Shown: in pieces, positions 1 through 8,396 of the stretch | Layout of the letters: each line of letters opens with the position of its first letter | How positions within the stretch are numbered: the stretch's first letter is position 1 | Origin: Marinobacterium aestuarii | Lineage (GTDB): Bacteria > Pseudomonadota > Gammaproteobacteria > Pseudomonadales > Balneatricaceae | Assembly (NCBI RefSeq): GCF_001651805.1 | Contig: NZ_CP015839.1 | Span: forward strand, 2,480,001-2,544,000 | DNA: 64,000 nt | Reading direction: 5' to 3' | Program-made: the position numbers and the translations under genes | The notes under the pieces: generated by a model | Database searches by the model: none | What the model saw: only the letters and a program-made list of their open reading frames with translations | Told to the model about the DNA's origin: nothing

Positions 1-129
1 ACCGGACCCGCTGGAGCCGATAATAGACACTATCTCATTCTGTCTGATTTTCAGATTGAAGTTTTCAAACAGCAGGTTGTCACCAAAGCGCTTGGTGACA
101 TTGTCAAATTCGATGGCATAGTCACTCAT
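1..129 (-). CDS. ehuA: ABC transporter ATP-binding protein, partial (EhuA-like)
   Basis: Only the first 43 codons are inside the window; the gene runs off the left edge. They contain the usual N-terminal strand of a polar amino-acid type ATPase and the beginning of the Walker A loop (IIGSSGSG). The ATG overlaps the stop codon of the upstream permease (ATGA), so the two are translationally coupled. By position it is the energising subunit of the ehuBCD importer. The family call is firm; the ectoine assignment is inherited from its neighbours. Confidence 0.8.
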   Translation of the reverse strand, partial: MSDYAIEFDNVTKRFGDNLLFENFNLKIRQNEIVSIIGSSGSG

Positions 130-803
130 GAGAGGGTAAATCCTTCTTTCGGAAAGCGGCGTTCGGCCAGGCGAATACCGGAACTCGCCACGAGGCTCAG
201 CACCAGATAGATCAGGCCCACCAGGGTAAAGGGTTCGAGGTAGCGGAAGTTCTCTGACCCCATGATTTTGGCCAGCTGCAGCATCTCCAGCAGGGTAATG
301 GCCGACAATTGCGGCGTTTCCTTGAACATGGCAATGATGTAATTGCCACTGGCCGGAATCATCGAACGCAATGCCTGGGGCAGAATCACATCCCGGTAGG
401 TTCTATAGGGTGACAGGTTGAGCGCGATAGAGGCTTCCCACTGACCCTTTTCGACACCGTCGATGCCGCTGCGAAAAACCTCCGACAGGTAGGCACCGTA
501 GTGCATGCCCAGCGCTATCACACCGGTGACCATCGGTGACATATTCAGTCCCCATTCCGGGGCCACGTAATAAAGAAAGTAGATTTGTACCAGCAGCGGC
601 GTACTGCGTACGAACTCCATCCACCAGTAGGCACTGTAGGACACCGCTTTGAAGCGGCTGCGCCGCAGCAGCGCCAGTACCAGGCCCAGGATAATGGCCA
701 GCATGCTGCCCAGCAGGGTCGCCTGCAGTGTGATCAGGCAGGCGTCGAGCAGCAGTGGCAGCACTTCCCAGGCAAACGCCCAGTCCCAGTCAAACTCTAT
801 CAA
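126..803 (-). CDS. ehuD: Ectoine/hydroxyectoine-type ABC permease (EhuD-like)
   Basis: A 225-residue inner-membrane permease of the His/Glu/Gln (HisMQ) family with about five hydrophobic segments and the EAA-type loop near residues 120-140 (G-Q-W-E-A-S-I-A-L-N-L). The start is a TTG at 803, preceded at normal distance by GGAGG; no good ATG alternative exists. It lies 55 bp after the other permease and overlaps the ATPase start. Small heterodimeric permeases of this type pair with an EhuB-like binding protein to import compatible solutes. The substrate is inferred from the binding protein and not proven by this sequence. Confidence 0.75.
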   Translation of the reverse strand: MIEFDWDWAFAWEVLPLLLDACLITLQATLLGSMLAIILGLVLALLRRSRFKAVSYSAYWWMEFVRSTPLLVQIYFLYYVAPEWGLNMSPMVTGVIALGMHYGAYLSEVFRSGIDGVEKGQWEASIALNLSPYRTYRDVILPQALRSMIPASGNYIIAMFKETPQLSAITLLEMLQLAKIMGSENFRYLEPFTLVGLIYLVLSLVASSGIRLAERRFPKEGFTLS

Positions 804-858
804 AACAGAACCTCCGTGCTCTGTGCGCGGTCAACGATGCTCAGGTGACGTCGTCTGA

Positions 859-1518
859 TCATGTCAGCCCCCCACGATCCATGCCTTTGCCCAGGCGCTT
901 TTCCAGCGCGCGCAGGCCCAGGTTCAACGCCTGTGCCATCACGAAATAGAACACCAGCACCAGGCCGAAGATCTGCTCGACCTGCAGTGTCATGTCGGCC
1001 AGTGATTTGGCCCGGTAGGTCAGGTCGGCGATAGTGATCAGGCTGACCAGCGAGGTGGCCTTGACCAGTTCGATCGCCAGGTTGCCAAAGGGCGGCATCA
1101 TGCCGACGAGGGCCTGGGGCATGATGATGCGCCACAGACGCTGGCGCGGCCTAAAGTTGAGCGCAATGGCCGCCTCTGTCTGGCCTTTGTCGACCGACAG
1201 CAGGCCACCGCGCACCACCTCTGCACCGTAGGCGCCTATATTGAGTCCCAGGGCTACGACACCGGCGGTGACGGCATCGATACTGAGGCCAAACAGGGGC
1301 AGTACAAAGTAGATCCAGTAGAGCTGGATCAGGGCCGAGGTGCCGCGGACAAATTCTATATAGACGATGGCGAGCCAGCTCAGTGAGCGGCGCTTACTCA
1401 AGCGCATCAGGCCGGCGGCAAATGCCATCAGGGTCGCCAGCGGCAGCGCCATGACCACGATTTTCATCGTGATGACGGCACCGCTCATCAAGGCGGCCAG
1501 TATTTCGGAAACAGGCAT
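859..1518 (-). CDS. ehuC: Ectoine/hydroxyectoine-type ABC permease (EhuC-like)
   Basis: A 219-residue HisMQ-family permease, partner of the 126-803 permease. Its EAA loop lies around residues 115-135 (G-Q-T-E-A-A-I-A-L-N-F) and is followed by the P-Q-A-L helix. AAGGA lies nine bases upstream of the ATG. A 252-bp gap holding a hairpin separates it from the binding-protein gene. The wording around L-G-L-N-I-G-A-Y-G-A-E-V-V-R resembles EhuC proteins as I remember them, so the symbol is a recollection-based call. Confidence 0.75.
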   Translation of the reverse strand: MPVSEILAALMSGAVITMKIVVMALPLATLMAFAAGLMRLSKRRSLSWLAIVYIEFVRGTSALIQLYWIYFVLPLFGLSIDAVTAGVVALGLNIGAYGAEVVRGGLLSVDKGQTEAAIALNFRPRQRLWRIIMPQALVGMMPPFGNLAIELVKATSLVSLITIADLTYRAKSLADMTLQVEQIFGLVLVFYFVMAQALNLGLRALEKRLGKGMDRGGLT

Positions 1519-1674
1519 CGGTGGTGTTCCTTAGCAGACATGGCCTGGCTTTGTGCGCCGAAGAGCCCTTTTATAGCGGTGCAACGCGCTAGGGAGTGGG
1601 CTATCAGGGTTCCGGCAGCGGGGCCGTGAATGAACCTGTTGCTAAGCCTGTCCGTTGCAATACGTGCCAAGAGT

Positions 1675-1695
1675 AGCGCCCCTTAAAGGGGCGCT
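1675..1695 (-). promoter_or_regulatory. Intercistronic hairpin between ehuB and ehuC
   Basis: A perfect 9-bp stem (AGCGCCCCT / AGGGGCGCT, loop TAA) sits in the ehuB-ehuC gap. There is no T-run, so it is more likely an mRNA-stabilising or partial-attenuation hairpin that raises binding protein over permease than a full terminator. That role is inferred. Confidence 0.5.
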
Positions 1696-1770
1696 CTGTC
1701 TGCAAGCGGTTGACGGGCTGCTGGCTAGTTGCCGTTAGCTGCGCTAAGTGCCAAGGGGCCTGCGGGCCAT

Positions 1771-2604
1771 TCAGGGCTGGCACAGCTGTGCGGTGGTGAC
1801 ATCACCCGGCAGGGTATGGGCGCCAAAACCGTAGGGTTCCACCAGGGCCAGATGCTCTTCACTGCCGATAAAGGCGGCCAGTTGCGTGTTGAAAGCGTCG
1901 CGCAGGCCTTCGTCACCGCGGCGGAAACCAAAGCCGCCGTAGCCATTGACCTTGTCGCCGTCGATGACCAGATCCTCGAAGGGTTGGGCCAGTTCTACGG
2001 CATCACTTTTTTTGCCAAGCTCTGCCATGGTGAGCACGGTACCGGCCAGCGCATCGACGCGGCCAGCCTTGAGGGCCGCAACACCACTGGGGTAGTCCGG
2101 CAAGGTGACAATCTGATCGAGCGCTATGCCAAAGTCCTTGGCATAACCGAACTCAACGGCACCGGCCATAACGCCGAGCTTAAGATCCGGTTGGGTCTTG
2201 ATGTCGTTGTAGCCTGTGAGCGTCAGGGGATTGCCGGTTTTTACCAGAAAGCCTTCGCCGATGGTGTAGGTGGGGTTGGAAAACAGAATTTGTTCGCAGC
2301 GCTTGGGATTGATATACATGCCGGCGGCAATAACATCGAAACGTCCGGCTTTGAGTCCGGGGATCAGCGAGCCAAACTCGGTGACCAGCACTTCGACATT
2401 ATCAATACCCAGTGCCTTGAGTGTCCGCAGTGCTATTTCAGGCGCTTCGCCCTTGGCTTCTCCGTCCGAGGACAGGTAGCCATAGGGAATCTCGTTGGCC
2501 ACAGCCAGTGTCAGCTTGCCCGATGCCTTGGCGTCATCCAGGGTATCGGCCAGGGGCAGTGTGCTGACTAAACTCAGTAGCAGCGCGGTCAATGTGCGTT
2601 TCAT
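1771..2604 (-). CDS. ehuB: Ectoine/hydroxyectoine-type solute-binding protein (EhuB-like)
   Basis: Periplasmic SBP_bac_3 family receptor of 277 residues. The start at 2604 gives a typical signal peptide (MKRTLTALLLSLVSTLPLADT) with GGAGAG just upstream; an in-frame start at 2667 would bury it. The body carries the family signatures T-E-F-G-S-L-I-P-G-L-K-A-G-R-F-D and P-K-R-C-E-Q-I-L-F-S, which I associate with EhuB. It is first in the operon, before two permeases and an ATPase. Ectoine or hydroxyectoine uptake for osmoprotection or as a carbon/nitrogen source is the best reading. No ectoine-degradation (eut/doe) genes are visible nearby. Confidence 0.75.
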   Translation of the reverse strand: MKRTLTALLLSLVSTLPLADTLDDAKASGKLTLAVANEIPYGYLSSDGEAKGEAPEIALRTLKALGIDNVEVLVTEFGSLIPGLKAGRFDVIAAGMYINPKRCEQILFSNPTYTIGEGFLVKTGNPLTLTGYNDIKTQPDLKLGVMAGAVEFGYAKDFGIALDQIVTLPDYPSGVAALKAGRVDALAGTVLTMAELGKKSDAVELAQPFEDLVIDGDKVNGYGGFGFRRGDEGLRDAFNTQLAAFIGSEEHLALVEPYGFGAHTLPGDVTTAQLCQP

Positions 2605-2828
2605 CCAACTCTCCATAGTGTTTTTTGCTGAGCGTTCTATCTTAGGGAAGGTGAATATATTTCGCAAATCGATGCATAAAACATATTTTATTGTCCGTAA
2701 AGTAGCGATGTCCTTGTAAATTTGGGCATTTAGGTCGTGAATATTATCTTGTAATGCGATGGACTATGGCAGCCGTGGTGCGCAGGTGGCTAGCAGACCA
2801 TGGCCTGGTGCCTATGGGTATGAGGGTG

Positions 2829-2857
2829 ACCAGAGGTCGGGATGGGAGACCTCTGGT
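2829..2857. terminator. 10-bp inverted repeat between ehuB and the 2903-3247 gene
   Basis: Perfect arms ACCAGAGGTC / GACCTCTGGT with a 9-nt loop. No T-run follows on either strand. It lies about 50 bp beyond the stop of the 2903-3247 gene and about 230 bp upstream of ehuB. It may be a transcript-end hairpin for the first or an operator for the second. Confidence 0.4.
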
Positions 2858-2902
2858 TGCGCCTGCGGGAAGGGCTGTTGTGCGCTGATAGTGAACGGAG
2901 AA

Positions 2903-3247
2903 TCAGCCCAGCTGGTCGATCACTATGGCGTTCGAGTAGACCAGGGCATCGTCGCTGACGCGGTGTCCAACCAGGAAAAAGTGTCCGCGTTCATCATTGC
3001 GATGGCGGTAGACATGAAACTTGCAGTCTTTCAGTGCGCCGCATTCCGGCGGGGTTTCCAGTTCAAGGCCGTCCTGCTCTATATCGATGTCCAGCTCCAG
3101 CCGGTCATTGCTGTCACTGAGCTGATCCTCGGCGGCGGCAAGTTTCAGATGCATGTCGGCGGTAACTCTGAACCTGATCAGTCCCTGGGGCGAGGACTTC
3201 TGGGCGCCCTCGGGTTTGTACCAGGCTTCGATATTGAACTTGTTCAT
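2903..3247 (-). CDS. Hypothetical acidic protein, possibly in the aldehyde dehydrogenase operon
   Basis: A 114-residue protein of no family I recognise. The start at 3247 is preferred because AGGGAG lies 6-7 bases upstream; the longer form (3283) has no comparable site. It is soluble, with no signal peptide or membrane segment, and is rich in Asp/Glu in its middle (D-L-D-I-D-I-E-Q-D-G-L-E-L-E). The C-terminal half, with F-H-V-Y-R-H-R-N-D-E-R-G-H-F-F-L, looks like beta structure. It begins 91 bp after the aldehyde dehydrogenase stop on the same strand, so it is probably co-transcribed with it. Confidence 0.65.
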   Translation of the reverse strand: MNKFNIEAWYKPEGAQKSSPQGLIRFRVTADMHLKLAAAEDQLSDSNDRLELDIDIEQDGLELETPPECGALKDCKFHVYRHRNDERGHFFLVGHRVSDDALVYSNAIVIDQLG

Positions 3248-3338
3248 GCTGGATCTCCCTGATTGAACAGGCGCGGGCCCCAAGCATGGGCGGCGCCAAC
3301 TGGTTTCACATCCAGTATAGCGCCGCTGCAGGCGAGGA

Positions 3339-4829
3339 TCAGATCTGCATCAGAACCGATTTGACCTCGGTATAGTGGTGAATCACCTCAGCCCCCATTT
3401 CCCGCCCAAGGCCGGACTGCTTGTAGCCGCCAAAGGGCAGGGCCGGGTCCAGCGCCGTATGGCAGTTGACCCAGACACTGCCGGACTTGATACGCGGAAT
3501 CATGCGATGCACCGCCGACAGGTCGTTGGACCAGATACTGGCGCCCAGACCGTAGGGGCTGTCGTTGGCCATGCGCACAACCTCGTCGATGTCGTCAAAC
3601 GGCATGGCGACCAGTACGGGTCCGAAGATTTCTTCCTGCACCAGGGGCGAGCGGTGATCCACATCGGCGATCACGGTGGGGCTCACGAAGAAACCGGGGC
3701 CGCTCATGGTACCGCCGGCGGCGATGGAGGCGCCGCTTTCACGCCCCTGCTCGATATAGCCGAATACCCGCTGTTGCTGCTTGGCCGAGACCAGGGGGCC
3801 CATCTGTACGCTCGGGTCCATGCCGTTGCCCAGGCGAATACTGCCTGCGATGCCGCTGATATCGGCGACCACATTGTCGAAGTGTTTGCGGTGCACGTAC
3901 AGGCGCGAACCGGCGCAGCAGACCTGTCCCTGGTTAAAGAAGATCGCATTGGCCGCACCCTGGGCGGCGCTGGCCAGGTCCGCATCCGGCAGCACTATGG
4001 TGGGGGACTTGCCGCCCAGCTCCAGGGTCACGCGGGTCATGCTATCCATGGCCGCCTTGCCAATCATCTTGCCCACCGGCGTGGACCCGGTGAACGTGAG
4101 CTTGTCGATATCCGGATGAGCCGACAGTGCCGCGCCGGCGTCCTGTCCCAGGCCCGTTACCACGTTCAGTACGCCCGGCGGATAGCCCGCTTCCAGTGCC
4201 AGCTCAGCCAGCTTCAGGGCGGTGAGAGGGGTGTCTTCAGCCGGTTTGAGGACGATGGTGCAGCCGGTCGCCAGCGCCGGTGCAATCTTCCAGATGGCCA
4301 GCAGCAACGGGAAGTTCCAGGCCACGATGGCGCCGACAACGCCCAGCGGCTCGCGGCGCGTGTAGCCGTGGAACTGACCGTCCGGCATAAAGGGCATGGA
4401 TACATCAACGCTGTTGCCCTCGATCTTGGTGGCCCAGCCGGCCATGTAGCGCATGAAGTTGATGCCAAGCTGGATATCCACCGCCCGGGCGATACCCAGG
4501 CTCTTGCCATTATCCATGCACTCAAGTTCGGCCAGCATGTCGGCGTTCTTTTCCACCAGGTCCGCAAAGCGCCACAACAGCAGTTCGCGATCCGCCGGTT
4601 TCATGCGGCTCCAGGCCGAATTTTCGAAGGTGCGCCTTGCACAGGCCACCGCCGCATTGACATCGTCCTTGCTGGCCGCGGCCACGCTGGTCAGCAGCTT
4701 GCCGGTGGCGGGGTTCAGCACGTCGATGCGCTGCTGGTTGCTGGCTTCGGGACGCTGGTCGCCAATCAGAAGCTGGTGGGGCTGATCGATAAAGGCCGCG
4801 GTATCGGCACGCAGGGTATAGGAGCTCAT
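3339..4829 (-). CDS. Aldehyde dehydrogenase, phenylacetaldehyde-dehydrogenase type (FeaB/PadA-like)
   Basis: NAD(P)-dependent oxidation of an aldehyde to an acid in the cytoplasm. 496 residues, full length for the family. Visible landmarks are W-N-F-P with the oxyanion Asn172, the general base Glu270 in E-L-G-G-K-S-P, and the catalytic Cys304 in G-Q-V-C-C-A-G-S-R. The sequence resembles E. coli FeaB throughout. The start at 4829 is chosen over 4862 because a sigma-54 promoter at 4872-4887 would start transcription near 4861, leaving no leader for the longer form, and because AAGG precedes 4829. It is divergent from the qhp amine dehydrogenase operon, so it likely consumes the aldehyde that enzyme releases. 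The exact substrate (phenylacetaldehyde or an aliphatic aldehyde) is not determined. Confidence 0.9.
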   Translation of the reverse strand: MSSYTLRADTAAFIDQPHQLLIGDQRPEASNQQRIDVLNPATGKLLTSVAAASKDDVNAAVACARRTFENSAWSRMKPADRELLLWRFADLVEKNADMLAELECMDNGKSLGIARAVDIQLGINFMRYMAGWATKIEGNSVDVSMPFMPDGQFHGYTRREPLGVVGAIVAWNFPLLLAIWKIAPALATGCTIVLKPAEDTPLTALKLAELALEAGYPPGVLNVVTGLGQDAGAALSAHPDIDKLTFTGSTPVGKMIGKAAMDSMTRVTLELGGKSPTIVLPDADLASAAQGAANAIFFNQGQVCCAGSRLYVHRKHFDNVVADISGIAGSIRLGNGMDPSVQMGPLVSAKQQQRVFGYIEQGRESGASIAAGGTMSGPGFFVSPTVIADVDHRSPLVQEEIFGPVLVAMPFDDIDEVVRMANDSPYGLGASIWSNDLSAVHRMIPRIKSGSVWVNCHTALDPALPFGGYKQSGLGREMGAEVIHHYTEVKSVLMQI

Positions 4830-4871
4830 TGCACTTAACCTTTGTTGTTGTGTCGGTGTCATGCGGACTAT

Positions 4872-4887
4872 CGCAACAGCCGTGCCA
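4872..4887 (-). promoter_or_regulatory. Sigma-54 promoter for the aldehyde dehydrogenase
   Basis: On the minus strand the sequence reads TGGCACG-N4-TTGCG. It has the invariant GG and GC exactly 12 bp apart, an essentially perfect match to the -24/-12 consensus. Expected transcription start is near 4861, about 30 bp before the chosen ATG. Confidence 0.85.
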
Positions 4888-4975
4888 GGCTAGCGTCTGT
4901 TTCATATCCTATTGTTTTTAAAAGATTAAAATTTCCATTGAATGGGCGGGCCGGCGGGATGCCTCCAGGCCGTTC

Positions 4976-4992
4976 TGTCGCAAATTGAGACG
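4976..4992. promoter_or_regulatory. Candidate activator site 1 (TGTCGC-N2-ATT-N-AGAC motif)
   Basis: The 17-bp sequence has TGTC and GACG half-sites spaced by 9 bp and matches the element at 5072-5088 at 14 of 17 positions. Its centre is about 120 bp upstream of the predicted aldehyde dehydrogenase start, a normal enhancer distance. Confidence 0.6.
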
Positions 4993-5071
4993 GGCGTTAA
5001 AAATTGATGCAGGGCAGGGTAAGCCTGGCCGTAGTATCAGGGTGCTGCGGGTTGTATCAGTTTGTAACAGT

Positions 5072-5088
5072 TGTCGCGGATTAAGACA
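5072..5088. promoter_or_regulatory. Candidate activator site 2 (same motif)
   Basis: TGTC-N9-GACA, the more symmetric copy of the motif. Its centre is about 112 bp upstream of the predicted qhpA transcription start. Together with site 1 it gives a mirror-like arrangement around the divergent sigma-54 promoters. Confidence 0.6.
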
Positions 5089-5165
5089 GCCAAGGCCCGT
5101 TGATGACGGCGCTGATGGGCGTCTGTAAGTATGTAAGGTATTGATAAATAGTGTTTTTGTTCTTG

Positions 5166-5181
5166 TGGCACGGAGCGTGCT
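5166..5181 (+). promoter_or_regulatory. Sigma-54 promoter for the qhp operon
   Basis: TGGCACG-N4-GTGCT, with GG (5167-5168) and GC (5179-5180) at the required 12-bp spacing. Only the first T of the -12 element departs from consensus. Expected start is near 5192, giving a leader of about 73 nt. Confidence 0.85.
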
Positions 5182-5264
5182 CTTGTTATTCGCAAAGGAA
5201 CGGGCCACGGTTGTGAGTCTGTTCCAGTGCTTCTGCATGACCCTGCAACCAAGGAGGTCTGACC

Positions 5265-6857
5265 TTGAATAAAAACTATGCACGTCTGCACCTGAGGTGG
5301 CGTCTGCTGCCCATGGCCGTTGCCCTGGCCTGCACGCCGGCGCTGGCCGAAACCGATGCCCAGAAAATCATGGGCCAAACCTGTGCCGCCTGTCATACCG
5401 CCGAGCCCGATGGCAACTGGAGCCGTATCAGCCATCAGCGCAAGACGCCGGAAGGCTGGCTGATGTCCATTGCCCGCATGCAGGTCATGCACGGGTTGCA
5501 AATCAGCGATGAAGATCGGCGCACCCTGGTCAAATACCTGGCAGACCGCCAGGGTCTTGCGCCCAGTGAAACCGCCGGCGCTCGCTACGCACTGGAACGC
5601 CGTTTGAACACCATGGAGAGCTTCGAGTCCGAGGCCTTCACCCAGACCTGTGCCCGCTGTCATTCCGGTGCCCGTGTGGCCCTGCAGCGCAGGCCGGCGG
5701 CGGAGTGGGAACACCTGGTCCACTTTCACCTGGGGCAATGGCCCACCACCGAATACCAGGCCCTGGGACGCGATCGCGACTGGTTGAACCTGGCACTGGA
5801 CACAATGGTGCCCGAACTGGCCGATACCTATGGGCTGGAATCCGATGCCTGGACCCAGTGGCAGGCCAGTGCCAAGGCGGACCCTGCCGGACAGTGGCGC
5901 CTGATCGGTCAGATTCCCGGACGGGGCGAAATGAACGCAACCCTGAGCGCACGTCGCAGCGGTGATGACCTGTACAGCCTGGAGCTGGTCGGCCAGTACG
6001 CCGATGGCACGGCGCTTAGCGGCAGCGGCCAGGCCATCGTCTATACCGGTTATGAGTGGCGTGGCGAGATTGAGGTCGACGGCGTTGCCATGCGCCAAGT
6101 GTTTGCTTTGGATGGCGATCGTATCAGCGGGCGCATGTTTGAAACCGAGCACGATGAAGTGGGTTTTGATATCCGCGGTGCACGCCTGCAGGCCGACAGC
6201 ACGCAATTGCTGGCGGTGCAGCCCGGCTATCTCAAGGCGGGCAGCAGTGCGGATATCACCCTGGTGGGCGCGGGCCTTGCCGGCGACATCGTGCTGGGCG
6301 AGGGCGTTACCATTGATGAGGTTTTGCAGCGCACTGAAGACACCATTCGCCTGCGGGTCAGCGCTGCCCAGGATGCGACTGGGTTGCGTGAGGTGCGCGT
6401 CGGCGACAGCGAACCTGTTTCCTTTAGTCTGTACGACAGCATCGCCCGTATCCGGGTGCTGCCTGAATACAGCGTGTCTCGCATTGGCGGCAATGGCAGC
6501 TCCACGCCTCGGGTATACGGCCTGTTTGATGCCGAAGCCTGGGCGGCGGGCACCGATGGTATCGCCAACACGGATGATGACTACCGTATCGGCATAGTCC
6601 CCGCCAGCTGGTCGGTGGAGCCCTTCGATGAGCGCGCCGCAGAAGACGAAGATACCCGCTTTGCCGGCGTGATCGATGCGGTGACCGGACGCTTTACGCC
6701 AGGTGCCGCCGGGCCTAACCCTGAAAGGCGCATGAGCACCAACAATGCCGGCAACCTCAAGGTCGTGGCCAGCGTTGAAGAAGATGGCCAGAGCCTGAGT
6801 GGCAGCGCACAGATGATCGTGACGGTGCAGCGCTGGAACAATCCGCCGATTCCGTGA
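5265..6857 (+). CDS. qhpA: Quinohemoprotein amine dehydrogenase, alpha subunit (dihaem)
   Basis: Periplasmic dihaem c subunit that takes electrons from the CTQ cofactor of the gamma subunit during oxidative deamination of primary amines. 530 residues. The start codon is TTG, fixed by AAGGAGGT six bases upstream; the ATG at 5278 is out of frame. A signal peptide ends at A-L-A around residue 28. Haem motifs are C40-A-A-C-H44 and C129-A-R-C-H133. The C-terminal two thirds are beta-rich Ig-like domains, as in the known enzyme. It is first gene of the qhpADCB operon under a sigma-54 promoter. Confidence 0.93.
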   Translation: MNKNYARLHLRWRLLPMAVALACTPALAETDAQKIMGQTCAACHTAEPDGNWSRISHQRKTPEGWLMSIARMQVMHGLQISDEDRRTLVKYLADRQGLAPSETAGARYALERRLNTMESFESEAFTQTCARCHSGARVALQRRPAAEWEHLVHFHLGQWPTTEYQALGRDRDWLNLALDTMVPELADTYGLESDAWTQWQASAKADPAGQWRLIGQIPGRGEMNATLSARRSGDDLYSLELVGQYADGTALSGSGQAIVYTGYEWRGEIEVDGVAMRQVFALDGDRISGRMFETEHDEVGFDIRGARLQADSTQLLAVQPGYLKAGSSADITLVGAGLAGDIVLGEGVTIDEVLQRTEDTIRLRVSAAQDATGLREVRVGDSEPVSFSLYDSIARIRVLPEYSVSRIGGNGSSTPRVYGLFDAEAWAAGTDGIANTDDDYRIGIVPASWSVEPFDERAAEDEDTRFAGVIDAVTGRFTPGAAGPNPERRMSTNNAGNLKVVASVEEDGQSLSGSAQMIVTVQRWNNPPIP

Positions 6858-6917
6858 TCGCGCAATCGGCCACCAGACGCAAATTCGCACCACTAACCTC
6901 GGCTTGAGGATATACCC

Positions 6918-8348
6918 ATGGGCGCACTATTTAATCTTGTTGAACGCAATCTGCATGAAGTACAGGTCGGCGATGACCGCATGCTGTTTCATATTCCTAC
7001 CAGCTCGCTGTTTGCCCTGGACGGCGCCTGCGGCGATATTATTGACCTGCTGCGTCAGCAGGCACAGTTGCCCTCCGAGCTGATTGGTCAGCTTGGCGGG
7101 CGTTACCCGCAGCAGGACATCAGCGACACCCTGCGCGAGCTCAAGGCGCTGGAGCTGATCAATGACGGCTCGCCGCTGACCGATGAAATCGGCACCCGGC
7201 GGGTGGATCAGTTTCCGCTCACAACGGTGGTGCTGAACGTCAATACCGGCTGCAACCTCAGCTGTACCTACTGCTACAAGGAAGATCTGGACACGCCGTC
7301 CGCCGGCAAGCGCATGAGCTTCGAGACGGCGAAGGACTCGGTCGAGATGCTGCTGCGAGAGTCGCCGGATGAAAAGCGCTACACAGTGGTGTTCTTCGGT
7401 GGTGAGCCGCTGAGCAACCGGCCGCTGATCCAGCAGGTGGTGGATTACTGCGAAACCCGCTTCCCGGCACTGGGCAAGGCGGTGGACTTTGTCATGACCA
7501 CCAACGCGACTCTGCTGAACGAAGAGATTATCGACTGGCTCAACGCCCACCGCTTCGGCCTGTCGGTGAGCATCGATGGCCCCAAGGCGATTCACGACAA
7601 GAACCGCATCACCGTGGGTGGCAATGGCACCTACGAGGTGGTGCGGCGCAAGGTGGAATGGCTGCTTAAACGCTACGACTCCCGCCCCGTGGGTGCCCGC
7701 GTTACCCTGACCCGGGGCATCACCGATGTGGAAAACATTTGGGACCACCTGTTCAATGAGCTGGGCTTCGCCGAAGTCGGCTTTGCCCCGGTGACCTCGG
7801 GGGATATCAGCGACTTCAACCTCAGTGGCGAGGAGCTGATCGAGGTGTTTGCCAGCATGAAACGCCTGGGGCAGGTCTACCTGGAGGCTGCGCTGGAGCA
7901 TCGCAATATCGGCTTTTCCAACCTGCATCAGCTGATTACCGATATCCATGAAGGCCACAAGAAAGCGCTGCCCTGCGGTGCCGGCCTGAAGATGCTGGCG
8001 GTGGATCACGAAGGTGAACTGAACCTGTGTCACCGCTTTACCGGCTCCAGCCTGCCCACCTTTGGCAATGTGCGCGACGGTGTGCAGCATGCCCAGCTCG
8101 GCGATTTCCTGTCCCAGCGGCTGGATCGTACCGATACCGGCTGCCAGGACTGCCGCATCCGCAACCTCTGTTCAGGCGGCTGTTACCACGAAAGCTATGC
8201 CCGCTATGGCGACCCGACCCATCCAACCTATCACTACTGCGATCTGATGCGCGACTGGGTGGACTTCGGCATTCAGGTTTACAGCCGGATCATGGCGGCC
8301 AATCCCGCCTTTATCGATCAATACATTACGCCGCGCCAGGCCCACTGA
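6918..8348 (+). CDS. qhpD: Radical SAM maturase of quinohemoprotein amine dehydrogenase
   Basis: QhpD forms the intra-peptidyl thioether (Cys to Asp/Glu) cross-links in the gamma subunit precursor, in the cytoplasm. 476 residues. The radical SAM cluster is C112-x3-C116-x2-C119 (G-C-N-L-S-C-T-Y-C-Y). The C-terminal SPASM/twitch region has many cysteines (L-P-C-G-A-G, C-Q-D-C-R-I-R-N-L-C-S-G-G-C) for auxiliary Fe-S clusters. The N-terminal about 95 residues resemble a peptide-recognition wing. It is placed between qhpA and its substrate gene qhpC, the order known for this system. Confidence 0.93.
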   Translation: MGALFNLVERNLHEVQVGDDRMLFHIPTSSLFALDGACGDIIDLLRQQAQLPSELIGQLGGRYPQQDISDTLRELKALELINDGSPLTDEIGTRRVDQFPLTTVVLNVNTGCNLSCTYCYKEDLDTPSAGKRMSFETAKDSVEMLLRESPDEKRYTVVFFGGEPLSNRPLIQQVVDYCETRFPALGKAVDFVMTTNATLLNEEIIDWLNAHRFGLSVSIDGPKAIHDKNRITVGGNGTYEVVRRKVEWLLKRYDSRPVGARVTLTRGITDVENIWDHLFNELGFAEVGFAPVTSGDISDFNLSGEELIEVFASMKRLGQVYLEAALEHRNIGFSNLHQLITDIHEGHKKALPCGAGLKMLAVDHEGELNLCHRFTGSSLPTFGNVRDGVQHAQLGDFLSQRLDRTDTGCQDCRIRNLCSGGCYHESYARYGDPTHPTYHYCDLMRDWVDFGIQVYSRIMAANPAFIDQYITPRQAH

Positions 8349-8396
8349 GGCCTGTGCCACGGCGCCCCCGCGGGGCGCCTGTAACGGAGAACTGCT

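Noticed and set aside
3375-4838. 487-codon open frame antisense to the aldehyde dehydrogenase
   Set aside because: The sense gene has all catalytic residues; the antisense product is His/Arg/Gly-rich without known motifs.
5037-6893. 618-codon open frame antisense to qhpA
   Set aside because: It mirrors the GC-rich third-position pattern of qhpA, has no ribosome-binding site, no domain and low-complexity His/Gly/Ala content.
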